Positions 17,168 through 25,878 of a stretch of DNA of 64,000 nt are shown here, piece by piece (within the stretch, counting starts at the first letter, position 1; every line of letters begins with the position of its first letter). Below the pieces are notes generated by a model, which saw nothing but the letters and a program-made list of their open reading frames with translations, searched no databases and was not told the DNA's origin. The stretch is from Bradyrhizobium jicamae (GTDB lineage Bacteria; Pseudomonadota; Alphaproteobacteria; Rhizobiales; Xanthobacteraceae): positions 62,001 through 126,000 of the forward strand of contig NZ_JAFCKQ010000018.1 in assembly GCF_018130215.1 (NCBI RefSeq), in the 5' to 3' direction. The translations under genes were made by a program, and so were the position numbers.

Positions 17168-18701
17168 CATCAATAGTGGCCAGATCCGAAGTTTGAAGTG
17201 CGGGAAGCAGGACCGAGGCCGTGGTGCCGAGACCCTTCCCGCGGCTCGTGATCTCGATGCTGCCGCTATGGGCCCTGACGAAGGTGGATGCGATCCAGAA
17301 GCCGAGCCCCGAGCCGGGGATGCTGGCCTGATGGCGCTGACTGCGGAACGATTTGCGGCCGATATGGCGCTGATCGTCCGGCGTGATGCCGACACCCTGG
17401 TCGACGATCGAGATGACGACGCGCCCGCGATCGTGCCGGGTCCGAACTGCGATCGTCGAGCCGGACGGGGAATATTTGGCGGCGTTTTCCAAGAGCTGGC
17501 CGCAGGCTTCCTCGATCAGGCCAGAATCGACATTGAGCAGCGGCAGATCGTCACCGAACGCGTTCTCGACGCGATGCGCGGCAAGCCTGCGGGCGCGGCC
17601 CTTCACCGCGGCGTTGACGATGTCGCGCGGATCCGACCATTCAAGACGCGGCGTCAGCCCGCCGGCGGTCACCCGCGTGGCGTTCAGGAGGTTGCGGATA
17701 TGGCCGTCGAGATGGGTGACCTCGTCCGAGATCGCTTCCGTCAGCGAGCGGAGCCGCTCGTCGTCGCGCACCGCCGGCATGGTGTCGATAACGCTGACCG
17801 ATCCCTGGATCGCCGCCAGGGGTGAACACAATTCATGCGACAGAGTGCCATGGAATGCATCGCGCAGCAGCTCGGCCTGCAGATGCAGCCTGGCGTCGTC
17901 CATCGCCTTGCCGATATCGAGCCGCTGCAAGGTCAGCGACACCTCTTCGAGGATCCCCTCGATCCGGCGGGTCCGGCTCTTGATCGTGTCGCGCGAACCG
18001 TGACCGACATTGATGGCGATGACGCCGTGGACCACCGTCTCCGAGCTGATCGCGCGCAGCAGCCAGATGTCCTGCGACGGAGTGTTGACCACGCTCCGGC
18101 CGGTTGCTCCGACACGCGCCATCATTTCCGCGACCGCCTCCAGCACGGCCGGAGGGGTGGGCGCCGATTCCGGCATCGATTCGAAATTGCCGTGGGTGGA
18201 AGCAACGAACAGTGCCGCGCGCGGTCCGAGCGTGTGGGCCAGATAATACCTGATGGCATCGATCAGGTCCGAGACCGTGAAGCATGCGGCGAGCCGCTTG
18301 GAGAATTCATAGAGATGCTGGATATCCCGCTCGCGCTGGTGCGACCGTTCGGTCTCGCGACGCAGGCGCGAAGCGAGATTGCTGGTCGCCAGCGCCACGA
18401 CGAGGAACAGCAGGAGGTCGACGGCCTCCTGCGGGTTGTCGACCCGAAAGCTGTAGATCGGCTCGAAGAAGAAGAAGTCGGAGGTGGCTATGGCGGTCAG
18501 CGACGCGAGCGTGCTCGCCCATATGCCCCATCGTGCGGCCGCGAAGATGATCGGGATCAGATAGGCGATCGGGATCAGGCTCGCCGCGACCATCGAGTCG
18601 AGCACGAGCAGCACCGCCGTGACCAGGCCGATCGACCCAGCCGACAGCGCGAGCGGCAGCACGTCGATCCGCATGGTGAACGACGAGGGGTCGTCGGCCA
18701 T
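17160..18701 (-). CDS. KdpD-like sensor histidine kinase lacking the N-terminal KdpD/Usp domains
   Basis: From ATG 18701 the protein has 513 residues: four closely packed transmembrane helices (about residues 12-110, DUF4118-type), a GAF-like region (about 130-250), a dimerisation/phosphoacceptor helix with H289 (FHGTLSHELCSPLAAIQG), and an ATPase domain with N-box LENAAKYSPSG, DQGVGITPDD and GSGLGFWIAS. Canonical KdpD has about 900 residues with an N-terminal sensor and Usp domain, both missing here. Upstream in-frame sequence to 18926 does not supply them. It should phosphorylate the overlapping KdpE-like regulator; its stimulus may differ from classical KdpD. Confidence 0.82.
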   Translation of the reverse strand: MADDPSSFTMRIDVLPLALSAGSIGLVTAVLLVLDSMVAASLIPIAYLIPIIFAAARWGIWASTLASLTAIATSDFFFFEPIYSFRVDNPQEAVDLLLFLVVALATSNLASRLRRETERSHQRERDIQHLYEFSKRLAACFTVSDLIDAIRYYLAHTLGPRAALFVASTHGNFESMPESAPTPPAVLEAVAEMMARVGATGRSVVNTPSQDIWLLRAISSETVVHGVIAINVGHGSRDTIKSRTRRIEGILEEVSLTLQRLDIGKAMDDARLHLQAELLRDAFHGTLSHELCSPLAAIQGSVSVIDTMPAVRDDERLRSLTEAISDEVTHLDGHIRNLLNATRVTAGGLTPRLEWSDPRDIVNAAVKGRARRLAAHRVENAFGDDLPLLNVDSGLIEEACGQLLENAAKYSPSGSTIAVRTRHDRGRVVISIVDQGVGITPDDQRHIGRKSFRSQRHQASIPGSGLGFWIASTFVRAHSGSIEITSRGKGLGTTASVLLPALQTSDLATIDDD

Positions 18702-19141
18702 TAACGTGACGCGGGGCTTCCTTTCGGCCCGACGCGCGCGTGCATCCGCGAGCCGTTGAAACAGGGGCAGAGAATAGTTCAAGAATACGGCCTTCGTAGC
18801 GAAAGACACCGGAAGATCCCTGCAGCGGCTCGTCAAGCCTGCAAGAATCCGCCCCCGGCAATATCCGACGTGAGCGCTGAAGACGAAGCCAAGTGCCGCT
18901 GACCGGCACGAACCTTCGCAACCCATTCAACTCCGACGGTCGGCTATTGTCTCAATGTCGCAAACTACCCAGCGCGCTAAGCATTCCCCAGATTCGAGTA
19001 GAAAATCTATGCTGTTGGCGCAGGCAGGAAATATAAAAGTAATAGCCGTGGAGCTCGAGATTGGTCAGCGATCGGCAACGCTGGGTTGGCACGCGCCAGA
19101 CACGCTCAACCCTTCGTCCAGCACGGTGGTTTGCGGCGGGA
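18702..19141. other. Intergenic, upstream of the kinase gene
   Basis: This presumably holds the promoter of the kinase-regulator pair. I see no clear motif, terminator or additional gene in it. Confidence 0.35.
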
Positions 19142-19744
19142 TCAGCGCCGATGCGGCCGGGCCATCGCGTCATCCGACTGGAGCAGGATACCGTTGACAT
19201 AGCTCAGCGCCAGCCGTTCGCCGGCGAGTTCCGGCTTCGTCCGATACCAGTCGGGTTCGACCGCTGGATTGGTCCGGGGTGGCGTCAGTTTCGAGATGGC
19301 CGCCGAACTGATGTATTTGGGCGGATAGAGATAGAAGTCCATCAGCGGGGTCGGCGAGGCGCCGGCCTGTCGCTTCAGGACCGTGAGTGCTTTGGCGCCG
19401 GCCTCCGGATAGAGCGCACTCCAGCCGGCGAAATTGCTGGTCAGGATCTCCAGCGACAGGATCGCGGTCGCGATCTCGACAAAGCCCTGGTTGGATTTCT
19501 TCGCGCTGCGGGTCGTCGAGGCCTTTCTCAGCCGCTGGCGGAACTCATGATGCCGTTCAATGAACGGCCCAAGGCGGGCGCGCCACAGCATGTCGGGCAG
19601 GCACGCATAGCCATGTACGTCATGATAGCTCTCGATCAGGTTGCGGCACTGGCCGACCAGATCGGCCGGCAGGAATTTGAGATCGAGATCGTCGGTCCCG
19701 ACCTTGGGAGCGACATCGCTTGCGCTGTTCAGAACGTCTGCCAC
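19142..19744 (-). CDS. Hypothetical protein
   Basis: I do not recognise this protein. It is largely soluble and helical, with segments such as LPADLVGQCRNLIESYHDVH, FIERHHEFRQRLRKAST and LDFYLYPPKYISSA-like text near the end. I suggest GTG 19744 because GGAGGAG lies upstream; an ATG at 19879 would add 45 residues of doubtful coding quality. It stands alone between the Kdp-like pair and a phage-type gene. Confidence 0.5.
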   Translation of the reverse strand: MADVLNSASDVAPKVGTDDLDLKFLPADLVGQCRNLIESYHDVHGYACLPDMLWRARLGPFIERHHEFRQRLRKASTTRSAKKSNQGFVEIATAILSLEILTSNFAGWSALYPEAGAKALTVLKRQAGASPTPLMDFYLYPPKYISSAAISKLTPPRTNPAVEPDWYRTKPELAGERLALSYVNGILLQSDDAMARPHRR

Positions 19745-20028
19745 GACGAGCTGTGCTCCTCCGAACCGAAGGGAATGATTCCGCTTGATCCGGGAGCCTA
19801 GCGATTGGCCCCATATACCTTCGATCGGTATTTGCGGCGATCTGCATAGCAATAAAATAGCCGGAAGCATCGGCCACACGCCTGTAAGCGCTGCCCGACA
19901 GTGCCAAGCCGATCATCGCCGCGGTCGATCTCATGTCGGTGGCGCGGGTGGCCCAAGATGTGCAGCGCGCCGTCGCCATGGACCGGATAATTTCGTGATA
20001 AGGCTGGATAAGGACAACGAGACGCCCG

Positions 20029-20562
20029 ATGCCGATACTATCGAAGCCGAAGCACGAAATCATTGCCAACGCCCTTGCGTCAGGGAAGAGCCAAGCGGAG
20101 GCCTACCGGGCGGCCGGTTATGTCTATAAGCCGGCGAATGCGAGCAGGCTCTGCAGGAGGCCATCCATCGAAGCACGAGTTCGAGAGATCATTAGCGAGC
20201 GTGCCAATAGTGAGGCCAAAGCACGAGAAATCGGACTGGAGCGAGCCGCTCTTACGGAAGAGTGGATCATTCTCCGAGTGAAGCATGTGATTGATTTGTC
20301 GATCCGCGGGCTCCCGGTGCACGACCGGAGTGGCAACCCGACAGGAGTCTTCAAGCCCGATCTGGATGCTGCCATAAGCGGGTTGAAGCTGGCCGCGAAG
20401 ATTGCAGGACTTCTCATACACAGACATGAGATTGACCAGGCCGGAGATTTCGCGCGAATGACGGATGCAGAGCTAGATCGGGCGTTGTTTGAACAGTTCA
20501 AAGCGCTCGGTCTGTCCGATCGCTCGTTAAAAGAGATTCGGGCATCCGCTTTTGCTGACTGA
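20029..20562 (+). CDS. Phage terminase small subunit-like protein
   Basis: The N-terminal 60 residues resemble the helix-turn-helix of terminase small subunits: KHEIIANALASGKSQAEAYR, AAGYVYKPANASRL and RPSIEARVREII. A coiled middle follows (ERANSEAKAREIGLERAALT) and an acidic C-terminal region (MTDAELDRALFEQF). In a phage this protein recognises packaging sites for the large subunit. No large terminase, portal or capsid gene follows, so it is either an isolated prophage remnant or a domesticated DNA-binding protein. Confidence 0.65.
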   Translation: MPILSKPKHEIIANALASGKSQAEAYRAAGYVYKPANASRLCRRPSIEARVREIISERANSEAKAREIGLERAALTEEWIILRVKHVIDLSIRGLPVHDRSGNPTGVFKPDLDAAISGLKLAAKIAGLLIHRHEIDQAGDFARMTDAELDRALFEQFKALGLSDRSLKEIRASAFAD

Positions 20563-20930
20563 TCAGCGGCATCTAAGCGTAGGTGATTCAGGTGGTGGTG
20601 GTTACGCGCGTCCGTCGCGACTTGCGACCTTATGGCAGGCCCGTAGAGATCCTCGCGAAGGAGGCTGGCCTCCCCCAACGGATCGATCAGGAAAATGAAC
20701 CAGCGCGGCTGCTATAGGGCCTGCAAGGCACATTCAGGGCAGGATCGGAGACGTTGACCCGCGATGATCGCGGCCAACGGCATCTCCATTGCGCTGCTGG
20801 GGCGGCACTTAGAGATTAACCCTCTGCTCCCGATCTTGCCCGCTCTTCGTGCGCCGCAGTTGTTCTGCACCGAAGCGTTGTTGTAGCCTTTTGTGGTTTG
20901 GGGGCGCATAGGCGTCCTGGGGGATGAAGC
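20563..20930. other. Intergenic, nothing recognised
   Basis: I see no phage structural gene, integrase or attachment-site repeat between the terminase-like gene and the lipoprotein gene. Confidence 0.35.
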
Positions 20931-21590
20931 ATGATTCGGACTTTTCGTTCGGCTGTTCTTTTTTTCGTTGGCGTCGGGCTCTCCGGATGCATTACGACTT
21001 CCATGCAGGGGTACGCCGATCGAGAGCTGCCGGCGAAACGCGTTGGCCGCATCATCGCATATGTGGCTGCGCCCGGACCGCTAGCGGCGAGCATCCAATC
21101 AAACATTAGGGACGAAGCTCAAAAGCGCAATGTTGCAGCCGATGATGCATTGAACATCTTCCCACCTACCCGAAAGTATAATGACGCTGAGATACGAAAA
21201 GGTATGGCTGAAACTGGAGTAGATGCCGTTCTGCTCATCAACGTCGGCGATTCCGGAGTTCAACGGGAGTATGCGGGGACGATATTGTCGGGCCAATATT
21301 CGGGCACGTCGTCCGCGAACGGAACGATAAGCACGGCTGGGCTATCCTCCAATATCGCCGTAAACGGCACTTCCTACGGAACGATGACGACCACAGCCAC
21401 CCCCACGTACAGATATCGACGTCAAACGAACTTTTCTGCACGCCTTATGGAGGCGTCGAGCGGTCGAAATTTATGGGTAGGGAATGGCCAAGTTGATGCT
21501 GGCGGGCTTTTATTCGTTGGAGATGGCGCCAATGCCTCCAGCTCAGTTTCTGCGATATTCGATGATCTAAAACAGAAGGGTATTATTTAG
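20931..21590 (+). CDS. Hypothetical lipoprotein
   Basis: A lipoprotein signal is evident: MIRTFRSAVLFFVGVGLSGC with lipobox LSGC and acylated Cys20. The 219-residue product then has a mixed alpha/beta region (VGRIIAYVAAPGPLAASIQS, VDAVLLINVGDSG), a Gly/Ser/Thr-rich middle (about residues 125-165) and a C-terminal segment ASSGRNLWVGNGQVDAGGL. This general plan (small domain with nucleotide-like fold followed by ASxGxxLW) resembles lipoproteins of unknown function described as DUF4136-like, but I cannot assign a family. It is probably envelope-anchored. Confidence 0.65.
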   Translation: MIRTFRSAVLFFVGVGLSGCITTSMQGYADRELPAKRVGRIIAYVAAPGPLAASIQSNIRDEAQKRNVAADDALNIFPPTRKYNDAEIRKGMAETGVDAVLLINVGDSGVQREYAGTILSGQYSGTSSANGTISTAGLSSNIAVNGTSYGTMTTTATPTYRYRRQTNFSARLMEASSGRNLWVGNGQVDAGGLLFVGDGANASSSVSAIFDDLKQKGII

Positions 21591-21797
21591 CTCGCGGTTG
21601 ACCGCGCGAAGGTCAGGTCTCCTGGACGACGCTGCGGTCACCAGTTTCGGACCCGACTGATGTCCGCTCATCCTATCGACAGCGGCGCGACACCGGACAT
21701 CTCATGGGGGCGAACTTGCGGCCCAGCGGTAATGGCGTCGTTGACCGGCCACATTTCTGGTACCGTCGTCAGTACCCGCGATCAGGGGACCGCGGCG

Positions 21798-22010
21798 ATG
21801 CAATTTGACTTCCCAGCCATGAAGCCGAGGGATCGCTACGAACTCCTCCTCGGTACCGTCCTGCCTCGGCCCTTACCACTGTAACGACCCTTTCAGGCGA
21901 CACGGCGTCCTTAATGCACCGTACAGCCTATTCAATGTGGTCAGTCACGACCCGCCCGCGCTTATGATTGCCGTATTGTCGCACGCGGAGGGGCGGCTCA
22001 GAACCGCCGC
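21798..22010 (+). pseudogene. Flavin reductase-family remnant
   Basis: The start MQFDFPAMKPRDRYELLLGT is the typical N-terminus of flavin reductase-like (FMN-binding split barrel) proteins. The family pattern then continues only by changing frame twice: TVLPRPLALVTT, then GVLNAPYSLFNVVSHDPPA and LMIAVLSHAEGRL. A stop follows in the original frame at about 21882. After about 22010 the similarity ends, so the gene is both frameshifted and truncated. Confidence 0.6.
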
Positions 22011-22419
22011 GACCTATGTCTTTGTGTATTTGCAACGCATTCTGCCCATCGGCCATCAGTTTCTTCGGGCCATGTGTGGACGGCTCTAGGTTGGCAAGGA
22101 GAATCTTCACTCTGCAGCATTGGTCGGAGCAGCCATGTATTCGGCCTATGAGCGCGGTTCACATGACCGCTAGCCAAATGCCCTCTGCGGATCAGGTCCC
22201 GGTCAAAAGCACGCATTCGAAGATGCGATGGCCTATGATGGTTTTCCTGATCGCCGGATCATTGCGCACAGTTGCCGTTTCAGCATGAAACATACCCGCA
22301 AAGGGTGTATTCCGCTTTAAATGCTATCGAAACTATGCTTTGCTTCGGCATCGCGCATGAGCTGCCGCGTTGAAGTCGATTCCGCCTCGGCCAACGCATT
22401 CGAAATTGAGGTAATCAAA
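22011..22419. other. Intergenic, nothing recognised
   Basis: The sequence between the flavin reductase remnant and the next gene contains no coherent coding frame that I recognise. Confidence 0.35.
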
Positions 22420-22854
22420 ATGATCGCGCTTCCGGCCGCGGCTTTTTCCTCCTTGGGACTTTTGATCGGGTCACTCGCTGGCCTGACGATATCCCCGATA
22501 GTTGTCGGCTTGATCACCGCCTTGTTCGCGTTTGTCGGCGGCTCAGCTGTGGCTTTTGTCGGTCAGCTCAACAGAGATCAGCTTCAGTTGGCTTCCGTCG
22601 CTGTTCTGTGCCTCTCAACATTCATGTTGGTTGGAGTAGTCGGCGGCTCACTTATCAGGGCAAACAATCTCTTTATTCTCAACCTGGATCAGCGTGCGAA
22701 GGCACAAGAGAATGCCGTATCGACTGGTAATAATTATATGCGACAGAACCTCAAGGCGTTGCGTGATGATTTAAAGTCGAGCTTGGCAGACGGACGCACT
22801 ACGCTTGATGAGGCATGCGAAGAGCTTCGGACTGCTACAACGCAGGGCCGATGA
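22420..22854 (+). CDS. Small membrane protein coupled to a protease gene
   Basis: GAGG lies 8 bases before ATG 22420. The 144-residue product has three hydrophobic helices (about residues 3-22, 24-47 and 56-80) and a charged C-terminal tail with coiled-coil character (YMRQNLKALRDDLKSSLADG, TTLDEACEELRTAT). Its stop overlaps the start of the serine protease gene (ATGA at 22851-22854), so the two are probably translated together. I do not recognise the family. An anchor, substrate or regulator of the protease is an inference from the overlap. Confidence 0.65.
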   Translation: MIALPAAAFSSLGLLIGSLAGLTISPIVVGLITALFAFVGGSAVAFVGQLNRDQLQLASVAVLCLSTFMLVGVVGGSLIRANNLFILNLDQRAKAQENAVSTGNNYMRQNLKALRDDLKSSLADGRTTLDEACEELRTATTQGR

Positions 22855-23765
22855 AAATGATGCTCGCTCGCCTCGCAGCGATCATTTCGCTGGTCAATCT
22901 AATTGCACCTCTCCACGCTCAAGACAGGCAGGCACAACCCGAGCTGCGCGTAAAGGCTTTACCATACATCATTGCAAGCGATCCGCGAGGTGTAAGCGTA
23001 AGCCGGGGAAGTGGCGTGGTGGTAGACGCGCGTGGCACAGTACTTACGGCTTTGCACGTGGTTCAGGGCTCAAATCGTATCAAAGCAATTTTTCAAGGAG
23101 AGTTGGAGGACGTCGACCGCCAATTGACAGTTGCATGCGTCGTCCCGGAGGCTGATATCGCAGTGTTGCGACTGCCTCCTCGTGCTGAGGCGTACGAGTT
23201 CTATCCGCTTGTTCAACCTACGTGGAAAAGTTTAGCGGGCGACGCCGTTATAATTCCCGGTCATCCTTTGCAGCTTGGTTTGCAATGGATCAGGGGAGAA
23301 CTTACGCAAAACGGATACATTCCGGCGCGAGCCATACAAGATCCTCAGCTGGCCAAACAACATATCCTCAATGAGAACGATCTTAGTCTATTGTTGCTTG
23401 TTGCAGCGACGCCGAATGGCTTGAGCGGTGCTCCGGTTTTGACGTGGGGCGGAGAGGTCGCCGCGATACTATCTGGGAGTTATGTTCAATCTGCTGGATT
23501 TTCATGGGCTTCACCAGTCGCTCATCTTAAAAGTCGTCTCTACCAGCCGCTTGAGAAGCCCGCGCCAAATGTCACCTGGCCCACCTACGTCTTTGCTGAT
23601 CTTGGTCGGTTGCGCTCCTTGAACAGCTCGATCGTTGATGCCAGCCCCTGTCAGCAAGCTATCGACCGATACGACGAAAATAGGGACCGATCGGGGCGAA
23701 GCCGTCGAGCGTCTTGCCGACCATCCACTGACCACCTGTCTCGAGCTGCAGATCTCTCGAAGTGA
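22851..23765 (+). CDS. Secreted trypsin-like serine protease
   Basis: From ATG 22851 the 304-residue protein has a signal peptide (MLARLAAIISLVNLIAPLHA) and a chymotrypsin-fold domain with a complete triad: H69 (VLTALHVV), D102 (EADIAVLRL) and S192 (NGLSGAPVL). No PDZ domain follows, unlike DegP-type proteases. The last 35 or so residues (from about 23640) run across DNA that is antisense to the fumarylacetoacetase remnant and look foreign, so the natural C-terminus was probably lost at that junction. ATGA overlap with the upstream membrane-protein gene suggests a two-gene unit. Confidence 0.7.
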   Translation: MKMMLARLAAIISLVNLIAPLHAQDRQAQPELRVKALPYIIASDPRGVSVSRGSGVVVDARGTVLTALHVVQGSNRIKAIFQGELEDVDRQLTVACVVPEADIAVLRLPPRAEAYEFYPLVQPTWKSLAGDAVIIPGHPLQLGLQWIRGELTQNGYIPARAIQDPQLAKQHILNENDLSLLLLVAATPNGLSGAPVLTWGGEVAAILSGSYVQSAGFSWASPVAHLKSRLYQPLEKPAPNVTWPTYVFADLGRLRSLNSSIVDASPCQQAIDRYDENRDRSGRSRRASCRPSTDHLSRAADLSK

Positions 23766-24411
23766 AATCGTGGCCGACGGCATATCCTGCGACATAGGAG
23801 AGAGCTTCGTCGACCGAGACGTTGCTCGCCCTTCGGCCAATCACCACCACCAGTTCGGTTTCGTAATCGAACTTGTGGCAGATATCTCAAGGGGGAAGTT
23901 GGATCGTCGCCCGGTGCGGCGCGAGCGCATTGTTGTACTTGTTGAAGAGGATCGGCTGGGCAGGCGGTTTCGCGCCTGCCTCCTCTGCGTGTTCTCGGTA
24001 GTTTAGACCGACGCAAATGATCTTGCCCGGGTTCTTGAACAGGCGCCCGAATCTGATCTTTGACTCGTCCACAAAGGTGCTTTTCGCCGCGGGCGACTTC
24101 AGGGCAGCCTCCACCAGCGCCTTTAGTTCCGCATTTCCGCCCTTGGTGAGAAGCTCCTCAAGACTGAGAGGTGGCGAATATCTGAGGAGCTTCGACGCGG
24201 CGGCCACGTCGAGCACGCCGGCCTCCGTCTTCACAACAAGAGTCTCGCGTCCGTCCTCCCGGCGGATCGCCAACGCAGTAAGCTGGCGAGGTAGTTCGCC
24301 GCTCGTGCCGCTGTGTGACATTCTTTCCTCGGTAGCATGCACGCCAACGTTTGTTGTAGCCAAAGCAGCCGCGGCAAGGCCCGCCTTCATCAGTTTGCGA
24401 CGTGACTGCAT
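23659..24411 (-). pseudogene. Fumarylacetoacetate hydrolase-family gene, frameshifted and truncated
   Basis: The start has a twin-arginine-like leader (MQSRRKLMKAGLAAAALATT). The chain then shows family features FKNPGKIICVGLNYREHAEE and QPILFNKYNNALAPH before a premature stop at 23887. The next frame resumes with FDYETELVVVIGRRASN, EALSYVAGYAVGHDFTSRDL and FAPIGPYF, then is cut off near 23659 where the protease reading frame from the other strand ends. The catalytic C-terminal half is absent. Exported FAH-like proteins are unusual, so the intact ancestor would be of interest. Confidence 0.7.
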
Positions 24412-24554
24412 GATATACCTCCTAGGGGCAGCATTGTTCGTAAGACAGTTTGCGTTTGTTGGTTGAAACGCTCATAGGCCGCGAAAGCAAAGCGACCTGC
24501 AGGAGTTGTTGTCGCAAATCGCACCGAGCCTGCCATTCGTCCTGAACTTGGTCA

Positions 24555-25814
24555 TTACCAACGTCGAAAGACGACGCTGGCGTTGACGCCTCCGAAGCCG
24601 AAACCGTTCGAAATCGCATGCTCCATCGTCATGCGTCTTGCCTCGCCGGCCACGATGTCGACGCCTTCCGCAGCTGGATCGCCATTTTCGAAGTTGAGAG
24701 TGGGCGGTGCGACCTGGTCCCGTAGCGCGAGGATCGTGAAGATTGCTTCCGCTCCCCCGGCTGCTCCGAGCAGATGACCGGTTGCCGATTTGGTCGCACT
24801 CACGGCAATTTTTCCGTCGCGGCCGAACACGGCTTTGATCGCTTCCAGCTCGGAGACATCGCCAACCGGCGTCGAGGTGGAATGGGCGTTGAGATGCTGG
24901 ATGTCACCGGCCTTGAGGCTGGCCTGTCGCAATGCGCCTTCCATGGCACGGCGCGCCCCTTCGCCGTCTTCGGGTCCCGACGTGATGTGGTAGGCATCAG
25001 CCGTCGTTCCATAGCCGACGATCTCGGCGAGCGGTTTGGCGCCGCGGCGGATGGCATGTTCCAGCTCTTCAATGACGAGAGTACCGGCACCTTCGCCCAT
25101 GACGAAGCCATCGCGGTCGCGATCGAAGGGGCGGGACGCTCGCGTTGGGGTTTCGTTGAAGCCGGTCGAAAGGGCGCGGGCGGCGGCGAAGCCGCCGAGG
25201 CTCACCAGATCGATGCAGGCTTCCGAGCCGCCACAAATCGCAACCTCGGCTTCTCCGGCCCGGATGAGGCGTGCGGCGTCGCCAATAGCTTGCACGCTTG
25301 CGGCGCAGGCGGTCACCGGTGTACCCAGCGGCCCCTTGAAGCCGTAGCGGATCGAGATATGGCCGGCGGCGAGATTTGCGAGGAAAGACGGCACGGTGAA
25401 GGGCGAAAGGCGCCTCACGCCGCGCTGATCGGTGGTGCGGACAGCCTCGACGATCGCCGGGAAACCTCCGATGCCAGAGGCGACTACGGTTGCCGTGCGT
25501 TCCAATGATTGCGCGTCTGGAGGGATCCAACCTGCCTGTGCGATGGCCTCGGATGCGGCGGCGAGGGCGAACAGGATGAAGCGATCCATCCTCCGCTGAT
25601 CCCTGTGAGGAACGACCAGATCCGGATCGAATCCTCCATCTGCGTCGTTACACTTCGTCGGGACGATTCCAGCGACGCGCGCCGGAAGGACGGAAGCCCA
25701 TTCCGGGAGCGCGGCAAGTCCTGAGCGGGCCGAGAGCAGCCGGGACCATGCCAACTCGCTGCCGCAGCCCAGCGGTGATACGAGCCCGAGTCCCGTGACG
25801 ACGACACGACGCAT
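24555..25814 (-). CDS. fabF: FabF-like 3-oxoacyl-ACP synthase
   Basis: The 419-residue thiolase-fold condensing enzyme has the Cys-His-His triad of KAS II: C170 (TPVTACAASVQ), H311 (LNAHSTSTPVGD) and H347 (KSATGHLLGAAGG). It extends acyl-ACP with malonyl-ACP. I chose ATG 25814 (MRRVVVTGLGLVSPLG); a frame open to 25988 overlaps the preceding gene. No acyl carrier protein or other fab gene is adjacent. It ends an operon of hydrolases and dehydrogenases under a TetR regulator, so it is probably a specialised copy rather than the housekeeping FabF. Confidence 0.87.
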   Translation of the reverse strand: MRRVVVTGLGLVSPLGCGSELAWSRLLSARSGLAALPEWASVLPARVAGIVPTKCNDADGGFDPDLVVPHRDQRRMDRFILFALAAASEAIAQAGWIPPDAQSLERTATVVASGIGGFPAIVEAVRTTDQRGVRRLSPFTVPSFLANLAAGHISIRYGFKGPLGTPVTACAASVQAIGDAARLIRAGEAEVAICGGSEACIDLVSLGGFAAARALSTGFNETPTRASRPFDRDRDGFVMGEGAGTLVIEELEHAIRRGAKPLAEIVGYGTTADAYHITSGPEDGEGARRAMEGALRQASLKAGDIQHLNAHSTSTPVGDVSELEAIKAVFGRDGKIAVSATKSATGHLLGAAGGAEAIFTILALRDQVAPPTLNFENGDPAAEGVDIVAGEARRMTMEHAISNGFGFGGVNASVVFRRW

Positions 25815-25878
25815 GATCAGAGGGCCTTCGACATCGGCTTGGCTGGAGAAATTTGTGTCCCGGCAGCGAGCTGTGTGA

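Noticed and set aside
20029-21590. Intact prophage
   Set aside because: Only one phage-like gene is present, with no integrase, att repeat or structural genes.
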